Positions 33,728 to 44,311 of a DNA stretch of 64,000 nt are shown in pieces. Every line of letters starts with the position of its first letter. Position 1 is the stretch's first letter. The translations under genes were made by a program, and so were the position numbers. Source of the stretch: Gracilibacillus salitolerans (GTDB lineage: Bacteria > Bacillota > Bacilli > Bacillales > Amphibacillaceae). Where the stretch lies: assembly GCF_009650095.1 (NCBI RefSeq), contig NZ_CP045915.1, positions 558,001-622,000 on the forward strand. Direction: 5' to 3'. Below the pieces are notes generated by a model. That model was given only the letters and a program-made list of their open reading frames with translations, was not told the DNA's origin and did not search any database.

Positions 33728-34667
33728 CTTTATATCATTATTGAAAAATGAACAACTGAAGCTTTATTCGCGTTTCGCTACTTGGTCCATGTTTATCATT
33801 TTGGCTGGCATTCTGCTTGTGGGAGCTCTCATTGTATTTGTTTTTGGAGAAGAAGACGAACAAACATATGGAGATAACTGGAAGGAACAGCTCACTCAAG
33901 AAAATGAAGAATTACTTGAAGTAAATGAGGAAATGGAATTTTTAGGTTTTGATTCTGAAATAGCAATAAATGAATATCATATAGAGAATGATGTCAAGCC
34001 TCTTCCATATGATGCGTGGCAATTTACGCTTGAGAACGCTGGGCTGTCCATGATCATTAGTTTATTTACTATTATTGTAGCAGCAGGCATTATTTCAAAT
34101 GAATATCGATGGGGCACGATCAAATTATTATTAATTCGACCGATTTCCAGAACTAAAATTTTATTTTCAAAATTTGTATCGGTTTTACTATTTTCTGTGA
34201 CTATGCTTGTTTTTCTATTTATAATCAGTTTAGTTATAGGTGCTATTTTCTTTGGAATCAATGGTTGGAATCCTGATTTGGTTCAAATGGGAGCAGATGG
34301 AATTGAAGAAATCTCTATTTTTGCAGAAATATTTACACAATACGGCTTAAATATGGTAAATTTAGTGATGATGGCAACATTTGCTTTTATGATTTCGACA
34401 TTGTTTAGAAGTAGTGCGATGGCGATAGGATTAGCCATATTCCTAATGTTTACTGGAAATACCATTATTGGTTTCGTGGCAGAGTACGATTGGGCGAAAT
34501 ATATTTTGTTTGCTAACACCAATTTGAACCAATATATTGGAAATGGAAGTCCAATTATTGATAGCATGACACTAGGGTTTTCGATTACAATCTTAGTCAT
34601 TTACTTTGTATTGTTTTTGCTCGTTTCATGGCTATCATTTACAAAGCGTGATATTGCAGGTAATTAA
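33720..34667 (+). CDS. ABC-2 type permease
   Basis: A 315-aa membrane protein with about six helices. A first helix (around 20-42) precedes a large acidic extracellular loop (about 45-105), and the conserved EYRWGTIKLLLIRPISRTKIL segment of ABC-2 permeases lies near residue 130. The TTG start at 33720 follows GGAGAG and overlaps the ATPase gene by 8 bp, so the two are translationally coupled. Partner of the ATPase; substrate unknown. Confidence 0.88.
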   Translation: MLNFISLLKNEQLKLYSRFATWSMFIILAGILLVGALIVFVFGEEDEQTYGDNWKEQLTQENEELLEVNEEMEFLGFDSEIAINEYHIENDVKPLPYDAWQFTLENAGLSMIISLFTIIVAAGIISNEYRWGTIKLLLIRPISRTKILFSKFVSVLLFSVTMLVFLFIISLVIGAIFFGINGWNPDLVQMGADGIEEISIFAEIFTQYGLNMVNLVMMATFAFMISTLFRSSAMAIGLAIFLMFTGNTIIGFVAEYDWAKYILFANTNLNQYIGNGSPIIDSMTLGFSITILVIYFVLFLLVSWLSFTKRDIAGN

Positions 34668-34689
34668 TAAATAAGGGGAGTAGAGAACT

Positions 34690-35121
34690 ATGAAAAGAAC
34701 AGTAGAGGTAGTTTTATCGATTATCGGAGCATTTGTATATTCACTGGGAGCTTTATTTGGTGGCTTGTTCCGCATGTTGGATGGAGAAAATGAAATGATG
34801 CAAGACCTACTTAGAGAAGATCCACAACTTACTGAAAGTGACATAGCAGATGTTCAAATGCTACTGGATGGAGTCGGTTCGGTTGGTACAATGTTGATTG
34901 TAGGTTCGATCATTGCTATTGTAGCTGGTATTGTTGCGATGATTTTCTTTAAAGGAAACAGTAAACCAAAAGCTGCAAGTATCATTTTACTCGTAGTTGG
35001 CGTTGTAACAACAATCATTACATTTGGTCTTGCGATATTTGCAGGAATCTTCTATATAATAGCCGGTATCATGGGACTTGTCCGTAAACCTAAGCAAGAA
35101 ATCAATATGGAGCAATATTAA
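34690..35121 (+). CDS. DUF4064 membrane protein
   Basis: A 143-aa protein with about four membrane helices. KRTVEVVLSIIGAF at the start and GIFYIIAGIMGLVRK at the end are typical of DUF4064. An acidic loop (about 35-62) lies outside the helices. It is last in the ABC operon, 22 bp after the permease, and precedes a strong terminator. Possibly an accessory of the exporter; unproven. Confidence 0.8.
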   Translation: MKRTVEVVLSIIGAFVYSLGALFGGLFRMLDGENEMMQDLLREDPQLTESDIADVQMLLDGVGSVGTMLIVGSIIAIVAGIVAMIFFKGNSKPKAASIILLVVGVVTTIITFGLAIFAGIFYIIAGIMGLVRKPKQEINMEQY

Positions 35122-35149
35122 AATAATACGCTCTGATAAAATAAACTAA

Positions 35150-35198
35150 CAAGCTTAAATCCGTTTCAATCATAAATGAAACGGATTTAAGTTTTTTT
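35150..35198 (+). terminator. terminator of the ABC exporter operon
   Basis: CTTAAATCCGTTTCA and TGAAACGGATTTAAG make a perfect 15-bp stem with seven T after it. Confidence 0.93.
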
Positions 35199-35230
35199 AA
35201 TTAACAAAGCAAAGAACTTTGCCCAAAATA

Positions 35231-35713
35231 CATAAACTGCGAAGTAACTTTTGCGAGGATTTGCCTTCTTCCGTTTTAAATTTTGATGAGATTTGGCATA
35301 CGCTTCGGCAGAATACTGCGCTTTCCGTGGGCTCGGCTTCAGCTAACTTTGTGAAGGAAACCACTTCACAAAGTGGATCTTCAGCTCTCGCTGTCCCACA
35401 GGAGTCTCCGTATTCTGCCTCCGCTAATAGTGACGTTCTATTGTGGCAAGAAGCAATCCTTTGGAAATATAATCAATGGACTTCCTCTTACTTAACTAAA
35501 GAATTACACCAAGCTGCGGAAAAATGCGACACTCCTAGGGAACCAGTGCGAGCTGAAGATCCCGCAGTGAGTGGTCTTTGCTCGCGAGGAAGCTGAAGCC
35601 GTGCCCCTGGAAAGGGAGTATTTTTCCGCAGCGACGGTTTACCACTCATACATGAAAGAATGGGAGAAAGTATCGCTAAAAAGAATTTTCACTATGTCGC
35701 AGTTTTTATCTAT
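35231..35713. repeat. composite palindromic repeat element, copy 2 (MITE-like)
   Basis: About 483 bp, starting with CATAAACTGCGAAGTAACTTTTG exactly as copy 1 in its first 19 bases and ending with TCGCAGTTTTTATC. Module B comes first (GGCAGAATAC at about 35312 to GTATTCTGCC at about 35421) and module A second (GCTGCGGAAAAA at about 35514 to TTTTTCCGCAGC at about 35633). The interior is therefore inverted relative to copy 1, while the flanking word GGGTTATGCC is shared on the same side. Short open frames inside it are not genes. Confidence 0.75.
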
Positions 35714-35736
35714 TACGTATCAGGTGAACAAAGTAG

Positions 35737-35764
35737 GACCGGGCGGGTTATGCCCGGTTTTAGG
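35737..35764. terminator. hairpin GACCGGGC/GCCCGGTT
   Basis: ACCGGGC, a short loop, then GCCCGGTTTT, between repeat copy 2 and the convergent DUF4349 gene. It may terminate either direction. A related word (GACTGGGTTATGCC) flanks repeat copy 1, so the hairpin may belong to the repeat. Confidence 0.5.
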
Positions 35765-35799
35765 CTGCGACTGGATAGGTGAGTCTCCTGCGAGTGAGG

Positions 35800-36726
35800 C
35801 TATTCTTTCTGTTTTTTGACGTTCTTTTTAATAACAAAAAATACAACGAGGCCGGTCATCAGGAATAGAATAATAATAGGCGCATTGCCGATAAGAAATA
35901 CAAAAAGCCCAGATGCAATCGACAGGAGTACCTGTATGCTTTTCAGGAATTGATCTTTTGTTTTTTCCCACGTACTTAATGATTCATCTTGAACGGAAGG
36001 CATATCAACTCTACGTTCTGTCAGTTCCATCTCAATGGTTGCATAGTCAGACTGGTTTTCTAAATAATTTATTTTCCCCGTTAATTGTTCAATGTCTTCT
36101 TGTACAGCTGCTAAGTCGTCGGATATCTTTAATAGATCCTCTGTTTTCTCCGCTTCTTCCATAAAAGCAAGTAATCGTTCCTCGACCACTTCTTTCGATT
36201 TCAATCTGGAAGTTAAGTCAACATATTGCTCCGTGACATCTTCTCCACTAACTGATTTTTCCAGAATTTTTAAATTACCGTTTTCAACTATTGCGATAAA
36301 ATCTCGAAAATTGTCAGCCGGGATCCGGACGGTCATTCTGCCATATCGTTCTGCATCTTCTCCGTGGTTTATATCATTGGAATTGACAACATATCCATCA
36401 TAATTAATTGTTTCTTTTTCTAAAAAATCAACTGTTTCATCAAATGTTTCTGTTTCTAAATGTAAATGAGCATTATGGATGATTTTTCTATCCTCTACAT
36501 TTTCCAAGCTTTCCTCATTATCTTCACTTACCGCTACTTCCTCTGCTTCATCCATTTCAACTTTATTTTCTAATTGGCTATTATTAGTACTCATGCCCGC
36601 TTGACCGCTTGACTCTTCACTAGTGGCTACATCTTCGTCAGCTGATTCGTAGCTGTTATCCTCAGCGTTGTTGGAGCAAGCAGATAGGAAAACAATCAAC
36701 ATCAATACATATACTATTTTTTTCAA
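35800..36726 (-). CDS. DUF4349 lipoprotein
   Basis: A 308-aa lipoprotein. The signal peptide ends in the lipobox LSAC (Cys about residue 17). A long acidic linker follows, then the DUF4349 domain (about 85-270) with a coiled-coil-like central part (KSKEVVEERLLAFMEEAEKTEDLLKIS in family terms), a C-terminal membrane helix (IIILFLMTGLVVFFVI) and a basic tail. The TTG start at 36726 lies 8 bp after AAGGAG; the GTG at 36735 overlaps the site. Role unknown, probably envelope-related. Confidence 0.85.
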   Translation of the reverse strand: MKKIVYVLMLIVFLSACSNNAEDNSYESADEDVATSEESSGQAGMSTNNSQLENKVEMDEAEEVAVSEDNEESLENVEDRKIIHNAHLHLETETFDETVDFLEKETINYDGYVVNSNDINHGEDAERYGRMTVRIPADNFRDFIAIVENGNLKILEKSVSGEDVTEQYVDLTSRLKSKEVVEERLLAFMEEAEKTEDLLKISDDLAAVQEDIEQLTGKINYLENQSDYATIEMELTERRVDMPSVQDESLSTWEKTKDQFLKSIQVLLSIASGLFVFLIGNAPIIILFLMTGLVVFFVIKKNVKKQKE

Positions 36727-37011
36727 ATTGACCACTCCTTTTGTTGGATTAGACGTGGCAAAAGCAGAGAGGTTACAGAAAAGGCAATAATTTATATTTA
36801 TTCATTGACTTGTATATTTTCTGCTGGTGTGGTGCCAACAATGAAAAAACATCTAAACTTTTGCTTTATCCTCTGCGGAAGGCATGATCGATTAGGAATG
36901 CCACTTTGCGTAGCAATATCGATTCCCCCTGTTGCACGTGCCCAGTACAAACGTCGCTTAACAGGTTCTTGCGCTTTCCCATAAAAAAATAAAAAAATTT
37001 CAGGATAACTG
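36727..37011. other. intergenic region before argG, possible repeat remnant
   Basis: No gene. The part at about 36880-36985 is GC-richer than its surroundings. Its reverse complement begins GGGAAAGCGCAAGAACCTG, which resembles the GCGCAAGCGCC-type repeats common between genes in Bacillaceae. It is probably a decayed copy of such a repeat; identification is from memory of the pattern only. Confidence 0.35.
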
Positions 37012-37054
37012 TTGAATTAATATACTAAATAGTGCATAATAATACATAATTAAT
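37012..37054 (+). promoter_or_regulatory. argG promoter with ARG-box-like operator
   Basis: TTGAAT (37012-37017), 17 bp, CATAAT (37035-37040), 65 bp before the argG ATG. The sequence GCATAATAATACATAAT overlaps the -10 and resembles the ARG box bound by the arginine repressor ArgR/AhrC. Repression by arginine is therefore expected. Confidence 0.55.
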
Positions 37055-37104
37055 CAAACGAACACATCTAGAAATAGATAATACACTTAAGGAGAGGTTA
37101 TTTC

Positions 37105-38364
37105 ATGGGTAAAGAAAAAATTGTTTTAGCTTATTCTGGGGGACTTGATACCTCTGTTGCAATTAAATGGTTACAAGATAAATACAATTATGATGTTATT
37201 GCGGTTGGTTTGGATGTCGGTGAAGGAAAAGATTTAGAATTTGTGAAAAAGAAAGCTATTGATGTAGGTGCAATTAAATCCTACTCTGTTGATGCTAAAC
37301 AGCTTTTTGCGGAAGATTTTGTTTTACCTGCATTACAGGCGAACGTTATGTATGAAGACAAATATCCATTAGTGTCAGCATTATCTCGTCCGTTAATTGC
37401 AAAAGTACTTGTAGATATAGCGGAAAAAGAAGGAGCAGTGGCGGTTGCACACGGTTGTACGGGTAAAGGTAATGACCAAGTGCGTTTCGATGTTGCCTTT
37501 ACATCTTTGAATCCAGACCTTAAAATTGTTGCTCCGGTTCGTGAGTGGAGAATGACCAGAGATGAAGAAATTAAATATGCAGAAGAAAATGGTATTCCAA
37601 TTCCAATTGATTTAGACAGTCCGTATAGTGTTGACCAAAACCTTTGGGGACGTGCAAATGAATGTGGTATTTTAGAGGACCCGTGGGCAGTGGCTCCTGA
37701 AGATGCATTTGAATTAACAGTTAACCCAGTAGATGCTCCTGATGAGCCAGAAATTATTGAAATTGAGTTCAAGCAAGGAAAGCCTGTTGCGATTAATGGT
37801 CAGGAATACCCATTACATGAATTAATTCTAAAACTGAATGATATTGCAGGTAAGCACGGTATTGGAAGAATCGATCACGTAGAGAACCGTCTTGTTGGTA
37901 TTAAATCACGTGAAATTTATGAAGCACCAGCAGCTATTACCCTTATTAAGGCACATCATGAAATTGAGTCTATTACACTTCCGAGAGAAGTTACCAAATT
38001 CAAGCCAGTAGTAGAACAACAATTAGAACAGGCAATTTATGATGGGCTTTGGTTTACACAATTAACAGATGCACTCAAAGCTTTTATTACGGAAACACAA
38101 AAATATGTAAATGGCGTTGCAAAAGTTCAATTGTATAAAGGTCAAGCATTTGTAGTAGGACGTAAATCAGAAAATTCATTATATGATCTTGATCTTGCTA
38201 CTTATAACAAAGGTGATCAATTTGATCATGACGCAGCTCTTGGCTTTATTAAATTGTGGGGATTACCGACAAAAGTACATTCAACAGTAAATGATGTACA
38301 TGCGGATAAAGCGAAAATAATGGAAAAAACAAAAATTGATATAAAGGAATCAGTGAAATTATGA
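37105..38364 (+). CDS. argG: argininosuccinate synthase ArgG
   Basis: It joins citrulline and aspartate with ATP to argininosuccinate. Its 419 aa show the PP-loop ATP motif [11 protein letters not shown] at the N-terminus, [13 protein letters not shown] and [12 protein letters not shown], all diagnostic. AAGGAGAGG precedes ATG. It overlaps argH by an ATGA junction. Confidence 0.97.
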   Translation: MGKEKIVLAYSGGLDTSVAIKWLQDKYNYDVIAVGLDVGEGKDLEFVKKKAIDVGAIKSYSVDAKQLFAEDFVLPALQANVMYEDKYPLVSALSRPLIAKVLVDIAEKEGAVAVAHGCTGKGNDQVRFDVAFTSLNPDLKIVAPVREWRMTRDEEIKYAEENGIPIPIDLDSPYSVDQNLWGRANECGILEDPWAVAPEDAFELTVNPVDAPDEPEIIEIEFKQGKPVAINGQEYPLHELILKLNDIAGKHGIGRIDHVENRLVGIKSREIYEAPAAITLIKAHHEIESITLPREVTKFKPVVEQQLEQAIYDGLWFTQLTDALKAFITETQKYVNGVAKVQLYKGQAFVVGRKSENSLYDLDLATYNKGDQFDHDAALGFIKLWGLPTKVHSTVNDVHADKAKIMEKTKIDIKESVKL

Positions 38365-39785
38365 AATTATGGGGCGGACGATTTACAAAACCAACAAATG
38401 AATTAGTCGATGAATATACAGCATCGATCAGTTTTGATAAAAAATTAGCACAATACGATATTCAAGGCAGTCTAGCACATGTGGAAATGCTTGCGGAATG
38501 CGAGATCATCCCAGTAGAAGATGCTGAAGCAATTAAAAAAGGCTTGAAGATTGTAGCTGGAAAAATTGAAGCTGGAGAAGCAGAATTAACAGAAGCAAAC
38601 GAAGATATTCATATGAATGTCGAGAAATTGCTTATTGATGAAGTCGGTGCTGTTGGTGGTAAATTACACACTGGAAGAAGTAGAAATGATCAGGTGGCGC
38701 TGGATATGCGTTTGTATTTACGCGATTCGCTTGTAACATTAGTCGAATTGCTAACGAATTTACAAGAGGCGCTTCTGACACAGGCAAAAGCGAATTTAGA
38801 CACCATTTTGCCAGGATATACTCATTTGCAACGAGCACAACCAGTGTTGTTCGCCCATCATATGATGGCTTATGTATCCATGTTTGAACGTGATGCGGAA
38901 AGGTTATGTGACAGCTTCAAAAGGGTAAACCGCTCACCGCTTGGTGCGGGAGCGTTAGCGGGTACAACTTTTCCAATAGATCGACAGTATGTTGCAGAGA
39001 AACTGAACTTTGATGGTGTGGTGGAAAACAGCTTAGACGCTGTCAGTGATCGTGACTTTGTCGTCGAATTTTTATCTAATGCATCTTTAACGATTATGCA
39101 CTTATCCCGTTTGAGTGAAGAATTAGTGCAATGGTCCAGTGCCGAGTTCAATTTTGTCGAATTAGATGATGCCTTCTGTACGGGTAGTAGTATGATGCCT
39201 CAGAAGAAAAATCCTGACGTGGCCGAATTAGTAAGAGGAAAAACAGGGCGTGTCTATGGAAATTTAATGGGGATGCTGACAACGTTGAAGGGTTTACCAA
39301 TTGCATATAACAAAGATATGCAAGAGGATAAAGAAGGTATGTTTGATACAATGGAGACATTAAAAGGAGCACTTGCTCTTTTTGCACCGATGATCGAGAC
39401 AATGGAAGTGAAGAAAGATAATATGTATGCAGCAGTCGCAGAGGATTTCTCTAATGCCACAGATTTAGCAGATTATTTAGTTAATAAAGATTTGCCATTC
39501 CGTGAAGCACATGCGGTTGTTGGGCAAGTTGTATTGCATTGTATACAGGAAAATAAATATTTACTGGATTTGAGCTTAGCGGATTTCCAAAGCTTTTCTG
39601 AGTTGATAGATGAAGATATTTACGATGTACTATCACCAAAAGCGGTTGTGAACGCTCGTGATGTTGTCGGAGGAACAGCAAAGAACCGTGTTGAAGATCA
39701 AATCCTACAGGCAGAAAGTCGTCTAACAGAAAGTAAAACATGGATCGAAACCCATGAGGAAAAAGTAAATGTTCTTAAAAAATAA
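38361..39785 (+). CDS. argH: argininosuccinate lyase ArgH
   Basis: It splits argininosuccinate into arginine and fumarate. Its 474 aa include [18 protein letters not shown], the THLQRAQPV region and the signature [12 protein letters not shown]. Start ATG 38361 overlaps the argG stop, so the pair is translationally coupled. A terminator follows. Confidence 0.97.
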   Translation: MKLWGGRFTKPTNELVDEYTASISFDKKLAQYDIQGSLAHVEMLAECEIIPVEDAEAIKKGLKIVAGKIEAGEAELTEANEDIHMNVEKLLIDEVGAVGGKLHTGRSRNDQVALDMRLYLRDSLVTLVELLTNLQEALLTQAKANLDTILPGYTHLQRAQPVLFAHHMMAYVSMFERDAERLCDSFKRVNRSPLGAGALAGTTFPIDRQYVAEKLNFDGVVENSLDAVSDRDFVVEFLSNASLTIMHLSRLSEELVQWSSAEFNFVELDDAFCTGSSMMPQKKNPDVAELVRGKTGRVYGNLMGMLTTLKGLPIAYNKDMQEDKEGMFDTMETLKGALALFAPMIETMEVKKDNMYAAVAEDFSNATDLADYLVNKDLPFREAHAVVGQVVLHCIQENKYLLDLSLADFQSFSELIDEDIYDVLSPKAVVNARDVVGGTAKNRVEDQILQAESRLTESKTWIETHEEKVNVLKK

Positions 39786-39789
39786 CTTG

Positions 39790-39823
39790 AAACGCAACTG
39801 ACCAACTTCAGTTGCGTTTTTCT
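39790..39823 (+). terminator. terminator of argGH
   Basis: AACGCAACTG and CAGTTGCGTT pair around an 8-base loop, followed by a T run. Confidence 0.9.
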
Positions 39824-39879
39824 AATAATGAAGTCATGCGTAATGGAAGCACTAACCTAATTCCTTTTTAAAAATTTTA

Positions 39880-39925
39880 AAAAGTTAATGCATAAATATA
39901 AATTTTATAGTATAATTATAAACAA
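39880..39925 (+). promoter_or_regulatory. carA promoter region with ARG-box-like sequence
   Basis: TATAAT at about 39911-39916 could be the -10. Just upstream TTAATGCATAAATATAAATT resembles an ARG box. This fits arginine control of carAB-argF. The -35 is not clear. Confidence 0.4.
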
Positions 39926-39987
39926 TTAAACATGAAAAACTAATGTGAATGAGATTATATATTGTTAGATATTGGAGGAGGAGCGCA

Positions 39988-41082
39988 ATGTCAGAAACAA
40001 CAGGTTATCTTGTTTTAAATACGGGTGATGTATTAGAAGGTAGATGGCTAGGGAAACCGAAGCAAGCAGAAGGGGAACTCGTATTTAATACAGCGATGAC
40101 GGGCTACCAAGAAGTGATGACAGACCCATCATATGCAGGGCAAATCGTTACCATGACCTATCCGTTAATTGGAAACTACGGCTGGAATGAGATTGATTAT
40201 GAAAGCATCAAACCATCTCTAAAAGGGTTCATCGTCTCGACACCGAGTCATAACCCAGAACACTATGAATCTACAAATACACTAATGGATATGTTAGAGG
40301 AGCACGATATTCCAGCATTATCCCATATCGATACAAGAGCGCTGACACGTATTATTCGTGAGCATGGAGAGGTATACGGAAATATCACAGAGGATCCAAA
40401 TGAAAAACCTGTAGATACTTCCGTTAATCCGAATATTGTTTCAACGGTATCCGTTAAAGAAAAAACATCCTACAAAACAAATACGCTAGCAAATCATCCA
40501 GCACCACATGTGGTTGTAATGGATTTTGGCTATAAGCATTCCATCGCAAAATCACTAGTAGAATTGGGTTGTGATGTGACTGTTGTTCCATATAATACTA
40601 CTTTTATCGAAGTTCAATCATTGGATCCAGATGGTGTATTATTATCCAATGGCCCCGGTGATCCTAAAGCATTGGCGCATCTATCGGAAAACATTAAACA
40701 AATCTCAGAAAGCTTTCCGACGATGGGGATTTGTTTAGGGCACCAGTTAATCGCACTCTCGCATGGTGCAACAACCAAACGACTACCATACGGTCACAGA
40801 GGCAGTAACCACCCGGTTAAAGACTTACAAACCGGTAAAGTTATGATTACATCACAAAACCATGGCTATGTAGTCGACTATGACTCTGTTAGTATGAATA
40901 ATTGGTACGTTTCGCACGTTAATGTCAATGATAAATCAGTGGAAGGTTTAAAACATAAAACGAAACCTTTAATGACGGTACAATTTCACCCTGAGGCGCA
41001 TCCTGGCCCAATCGATACCCATCATTTATTCGTAGATTTTATCCAGCAGTTTATTACTAAGGGAGAGAAACAGCATGCCTAG
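39988..41082 (+). CDS. carA: carbamoyl-phosphate synthase small subunit CarA
   Basis: The glutaminase subunit, supplying ammonia to CarB. In its 364 aa the C-terminal class I amidotransferase triad is visible: Cys in GICLGHQ and His/Glu in FHPEAHPGP. ATG 39988 follows GGAGGAGGAG; the ORF start 13 codons earlier is rejected. It precedes carB and argF, so this is the arginine-linked CPS set rather than a pyrimidine one. Confidence 0.96.
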   Translation: MSETTGYLVLNTGDVLEGRWLGKPKQAEGELVFNTAMTGYQEVMTDPSYAGQIVTMTYPLIGNYGWNEIDYESIKPSLKGFIVSTPSHNPEHYESTNTLMDMLEEHDIPALSHIDTRALTRIIREHGEVYGNITEDPNEKPVDTSVNPNIVSTVSVKEKTSYKTNTLANHPAPHVVVMDFGYKHSIAKSLVELGCDVTVVPYNTTFIEVQSLDPDGVLLSNGPGDPKALAHLSENIKQISESFPTMGICLGHQLIALSHGATTKRLPYGHRGSNHPVKDLQTGKVMITSQNHGYVVDYDSVSMNNWYVSHVNVNDKSVEGLKHKTKPLMTVQFHPEAHPGPIDTHHLFVDFIQQFITKGEKQHA

Positions 41083-44000
41083 GAAAGACAATATAAAGAA
41101 AGTACTCGTAATCGGCTCCGGTCCAATCGTGATTGGGCAGGCAGCCGAATTTGATTACGCCGGGACCCAAGCGTGTCTTGCTTTAAAAGAAGATGGCGTA
41201 GAAGTAATTCTGGTAAATAATAATCCTGCAACGATCATGACGGACGAAAATATAGCAGACAAAGTTTATCTCGAACCGTTAACTTGTGACTCGATTACAA
41301 AAATTATTGAAAAAGAACGACCTGATGGTATTTTGCCGACATTAGGTGGTCAAACAGGCCTGAACATGGCGGTTTTACTAGATGAAGCTGGTGTCTTGGA
41401 AAAATACGATGTCACTTTATTAGGTACACCCCTTGAAACGATTCAAAAAGGGGAAGATCGTGAAATCTTTAAATCGATGATGAAAGATATCGACGAACCA
41501 GTTGCAGAGAGTCTATCCACTTCTTCTGTTGACGAAGCTGCTCACTTTGCCGGTAAAGTCGGTTACCCGATGATTGTACGGCCTGCATACACACTAGGTG
41601 GTGCTGGTGGTGGAATTGCAAATAATGAAGATGAATTACGCAAAATTGTAAAAAACGGCCTACACTATAGCCCAATCAATCAAGTTTTAATTGAACAAAG
41701 TGTGAAAGGCTGGAAAGAAATTGAATATGAGGTGATGCGCGACTCTAACGATACATGCATTATCGTATGTAACATGGAAAACTTCGATCCCGTCGGTGTT
41801 CATACGGGAGACAGTATTGTTGTCGCACCGTCTCAAACGTTAACGGACCGTCAATATCAAATGCTTCGTACATCCTCAGTAAAGGTTATCCGTGAGTTAG
41901 GGGTTATTGGTGGATGTAATATTCAATTTGCGCTGAACCCGGACAATGATGACTATATCATTATTGAAGTAAACCCGAGGGTTAGCCGTTCCAGTGCGTT
42001 AGCATCTAAAGCAACGGGGTATCCGATTGCGCGTATTGCGGCAAAAGTAGCGCTAGGTTATCACTTGGATGAGGTGATTAACCCGATTACTGGGGATACG
42101 TATGCAAGCTTTGAGCCAGCGATTGATTACATTGCAGCAAAAATTCCGCGTTGGCCGTTCGATAAATTTACGCAAGCCGACCGTCTTTTAGGTACACAGA
42201 TGAAAGCCACAGGTGAAGTGATGGCACTTGCACGTAACTTCCCAATGGCGCTCAATAAGGCGATTCGTTCATTGGAAATTGGTCTGGATTCGTTACATTT
42301 ACCTGGTGTGGAAAAGTTATCTGAACAAGAGATACATACCGCACTGGATCAAGCGACAGATGAGCGGTTGTTTATAGTTGCGGAATGTTTACGTAGAGGA
42401 ATGACCGTGGAAGAGATCCACAACATTACAGCGATCAATAAATACTTTTTGTATGAGTTAGAAGCGATGATTGCAAAAGAAGCAGAGATTGCTGCGAAAC
42501 AATGGAAAGCGATCGAAGCAGGAGACTTAAGAGATGCAAAAGCCTTTGGTATTTCTGACCTTACTTTAGCTAAGTTGCTAAACGTAGACATAGCGGACAT
42601 TCAACAGAAAATAAAAGATGAAAAACTAGTCCCTTCATATAAAATGGTTGATACGTGTGCTGCCGAATTTTCAGCAGAAACACCCTACTTTTACAGCTCC
42701 TGGAATGAATGGGATGAAGTAGAATCGCTAAATGGGGATAAACGTATGGTTGTGTTAGGCTCCGGTCCAATCCGCATTGGCCAAGGAGTGGAGTTCGACT
42801 ACTGTTCGGTTCATGCAGCCAAGTCCCTGCAAGGGCAAGGTATTGATGCCGTTGTTATTAACAACAATCCTGAAACAGTAAGTACCGATTTTAACACGGC
42901 GGATCATTTGTATTTCGAACCGTTAACAGTTGAAGATGTCTTGCATGTGATTGAGAAAGAAAATGCACAGGGTGTCTTAGTTCAATTTGGTGGTCAAACC
43001 GCGATTAATCTAGCTGATGGTTTGCAAAAAGCTGGCGTTAAGATTACTGGTACAGCATTGGAAGCAATTGAAGCGGTTGAAGATCGTGAATTATTTTATC
43101 AACTGTTACAACGATTAAATATACCACATATTCCTGGTGACACCGTAATGGCGGTGGAGGATGCAAAAGCAGTTGCAAAGGCAATCGGCTATCCAATTTT
43201 AATGCGCCCGTCCTATGTTATTGGTGGTCAAGGAATGGTGATTTTGCATAATGAAAACCAACTGGTAGAATATTTAGCAGATTTACAGGGAAAAGCACAT
43301 GACAATCGAATTTTTCCATTATTAATTGATCGCTATATTGAAGGGTATGAAGTGGAAATTGACGTGATTTGTGATGGATCAGATGTGTTAATTCCAGGCA
43401 TTTTTGAACATGTCGAAAAAGCCGGGGTCCACTCCGGTGATAGTGTGGCTATTTTTCCAGCGCCGAGTCTGAGTAGAGAGCATAAACAGTTGATTGAATC
43501 ATACGCGCAAAAAATCTCCAAGGCATTGGATGTTAAAGGGATCATGAATATTCAGTTTGTCCTAAGTGAAGATCGAAATACTGTGTATGTACTGGAAGTG
43601 AATCCGCGCGCATCTCGTACCGTGCCAATCGCGAGTAAGGTAACTGGTGTTCCAATGGTTGATCTGGCGACACGTGTACAAATGGGAGAATCACTGAGCG
43701 ATCAGGAATGGAAGCTAGGACTACATGATGAGGTACCATATTATGCCGTGAAAATGCCAGTATTCTCAACTAACAAGTTACCAGGAGTGGACCCGATTCT
43801 AGGTCCTGAAATGAAATCAACAGGCGAAGCGATAGGATTCGGTACAACGGTAGAACAGGCGATGGCAAAAGCATTTGGCTGGAAAGAAGATAGTCTTAAA
43901 GCATTAAGCCAGCAGGATACTATTTTCTTATCCTTAACCAAAATAGATGAAAAGCTTAGTGAACAATTGAAGTCTGTGAACGCATCGATTGAAGCTGATC

Positions 44001-44311
44001 CAGAAACAGCAGCATTATTAACGGATCACGGTCTTCACGTTGACACTACTACCAAGCTTGAAGAAGCAGAACAAAAATGCGTAGACGAGAAGTACGCCTT
44101 TATTGCAGATACACACCGCACTGGTGAAAAGGATGAGCATGTTTCATTACGTGAGGCAGCTTTACGTTCCGATACATTGCATTTTACAGCAAATGACACG
44201 TTAAGTGCTTATATCAAAGTAACAACTACAGATTTAGAATTACCTGTATCCATTCAGAATTATCGTAATAATAAACCCGACTTAAACAAAAAGGAGCGTG
44301 CGATGCCTTGA
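41075..44311 (+). CDS. carB: carbamoyl-phosphate synthase large subunit CarB
   Basis: A 1078-aa enzyme with two homologous ATP-grasp halves (about 1-400 and 550-935), each opening with a KxVLVIGSGPIxIGQ-type motif (VLVIGSGPIVIGQ and MVVLGSGPIRIGQG), then an oligomerisation region and a C-terminal allosteric part. It makes carbamoyl phosphate for ArgF. It overlaps carA by 8 bp and argF by 4 bp. The C-terminal domain looks shorter and more divergent than in pyrimidine-type enzymes, consistent with an arginine-specific form. Confidence 0.96.
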   Translation: MPRKDNIKKVLVIGSGPIVIGQAAEFDYAGTQACLALKEDGVEVILVNNNPATIMTDENIADKVYLEPLTCDSITKIIEKERPDGILPTLGGQTGLNMAVLLDEAGVLEKYDVTLLGTPLETIQKGEDREIFKSMMKDIDEPVAESLSTSSVDEAAHFAGKVGYPMIVRPAYTLGGAGGGIANNEDELRKIVKNGLHYSPINQVLIEQSVKGWKEIEYEVMRDSNDTCIIVCNMENFDPVGVHTGDSIVVAPSQTLTDRQYQMLRTSSVKVIRELGVIGGCNIQFALNPDNDDYIIIEVNPRVSRSSALASKATGYPIARIAAKVALGYHLDEVINPITGDTYASFEPAIDYIAAKIPRWPFDKFTQADRLLGTQMKATGEVMALARNFPMALNKAIRSLEIGLDSLHLPGVEKLSEQEIHTALDQATDERLFIVAECLRRGMTVEEIHNITAINKYFLYELEAMIAKEAEIAAKQWKAIEAGDLRDAKAFGISDLTLAKLLNVDIADIQQKIKDEKLVPSYKMVDTCAAEFSAETPYFYSSWNEWDEVESLNGDKRMVVLGSGPIRIGQGVEFDYCSVHAAKSLQGQGIDAVVINNNPETVSTDFNTADHLYFEPLTVEDVLHVIEKENAQGVLVQFGGQTAINLADGLQKAGVKITGTALEAIEAVEDRELFYQLLQRLNIPHIPGDTVMAVEDAKAVAKAIGYPILMRPSYVIGGQGMVILHNENQLVEYLADLQGKAHDNRIFPLLIDRYIEGYEVEIDVICDGSDVLIPGIFEHVEKAGVHSGDSVAIFPAPSLSREHKQLIESYAQKISKALDVKGIMNIQFVLSEDRNTVYVLEVNPRASRTVPIASKVTGVPMVDLATRVQMGESLSDQEWKLGLHDEVPYYAVKMPVFSTNKLPGVDPILGPEMKSTGEAIGFGTTVEQAMAKAFGWKEDSLKALSQQDTIFLSLTKIDEKLSEQLKSVNASIEADPETAALLTDHGLHVDTTTKLEEAEQKCVDEKYAFIADTHRTGEKDEHVSLREAALRSDTLHFTANDTLSAYIKVTTTDLELPVSIQNYRNNKPDLNKKERAMP

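Noticed and set aside
35219..35819. Plus-strand open frames of 125 and 82 codons
   Set aside because: They cover repeat copy 2 and have atypical composition; not genes.
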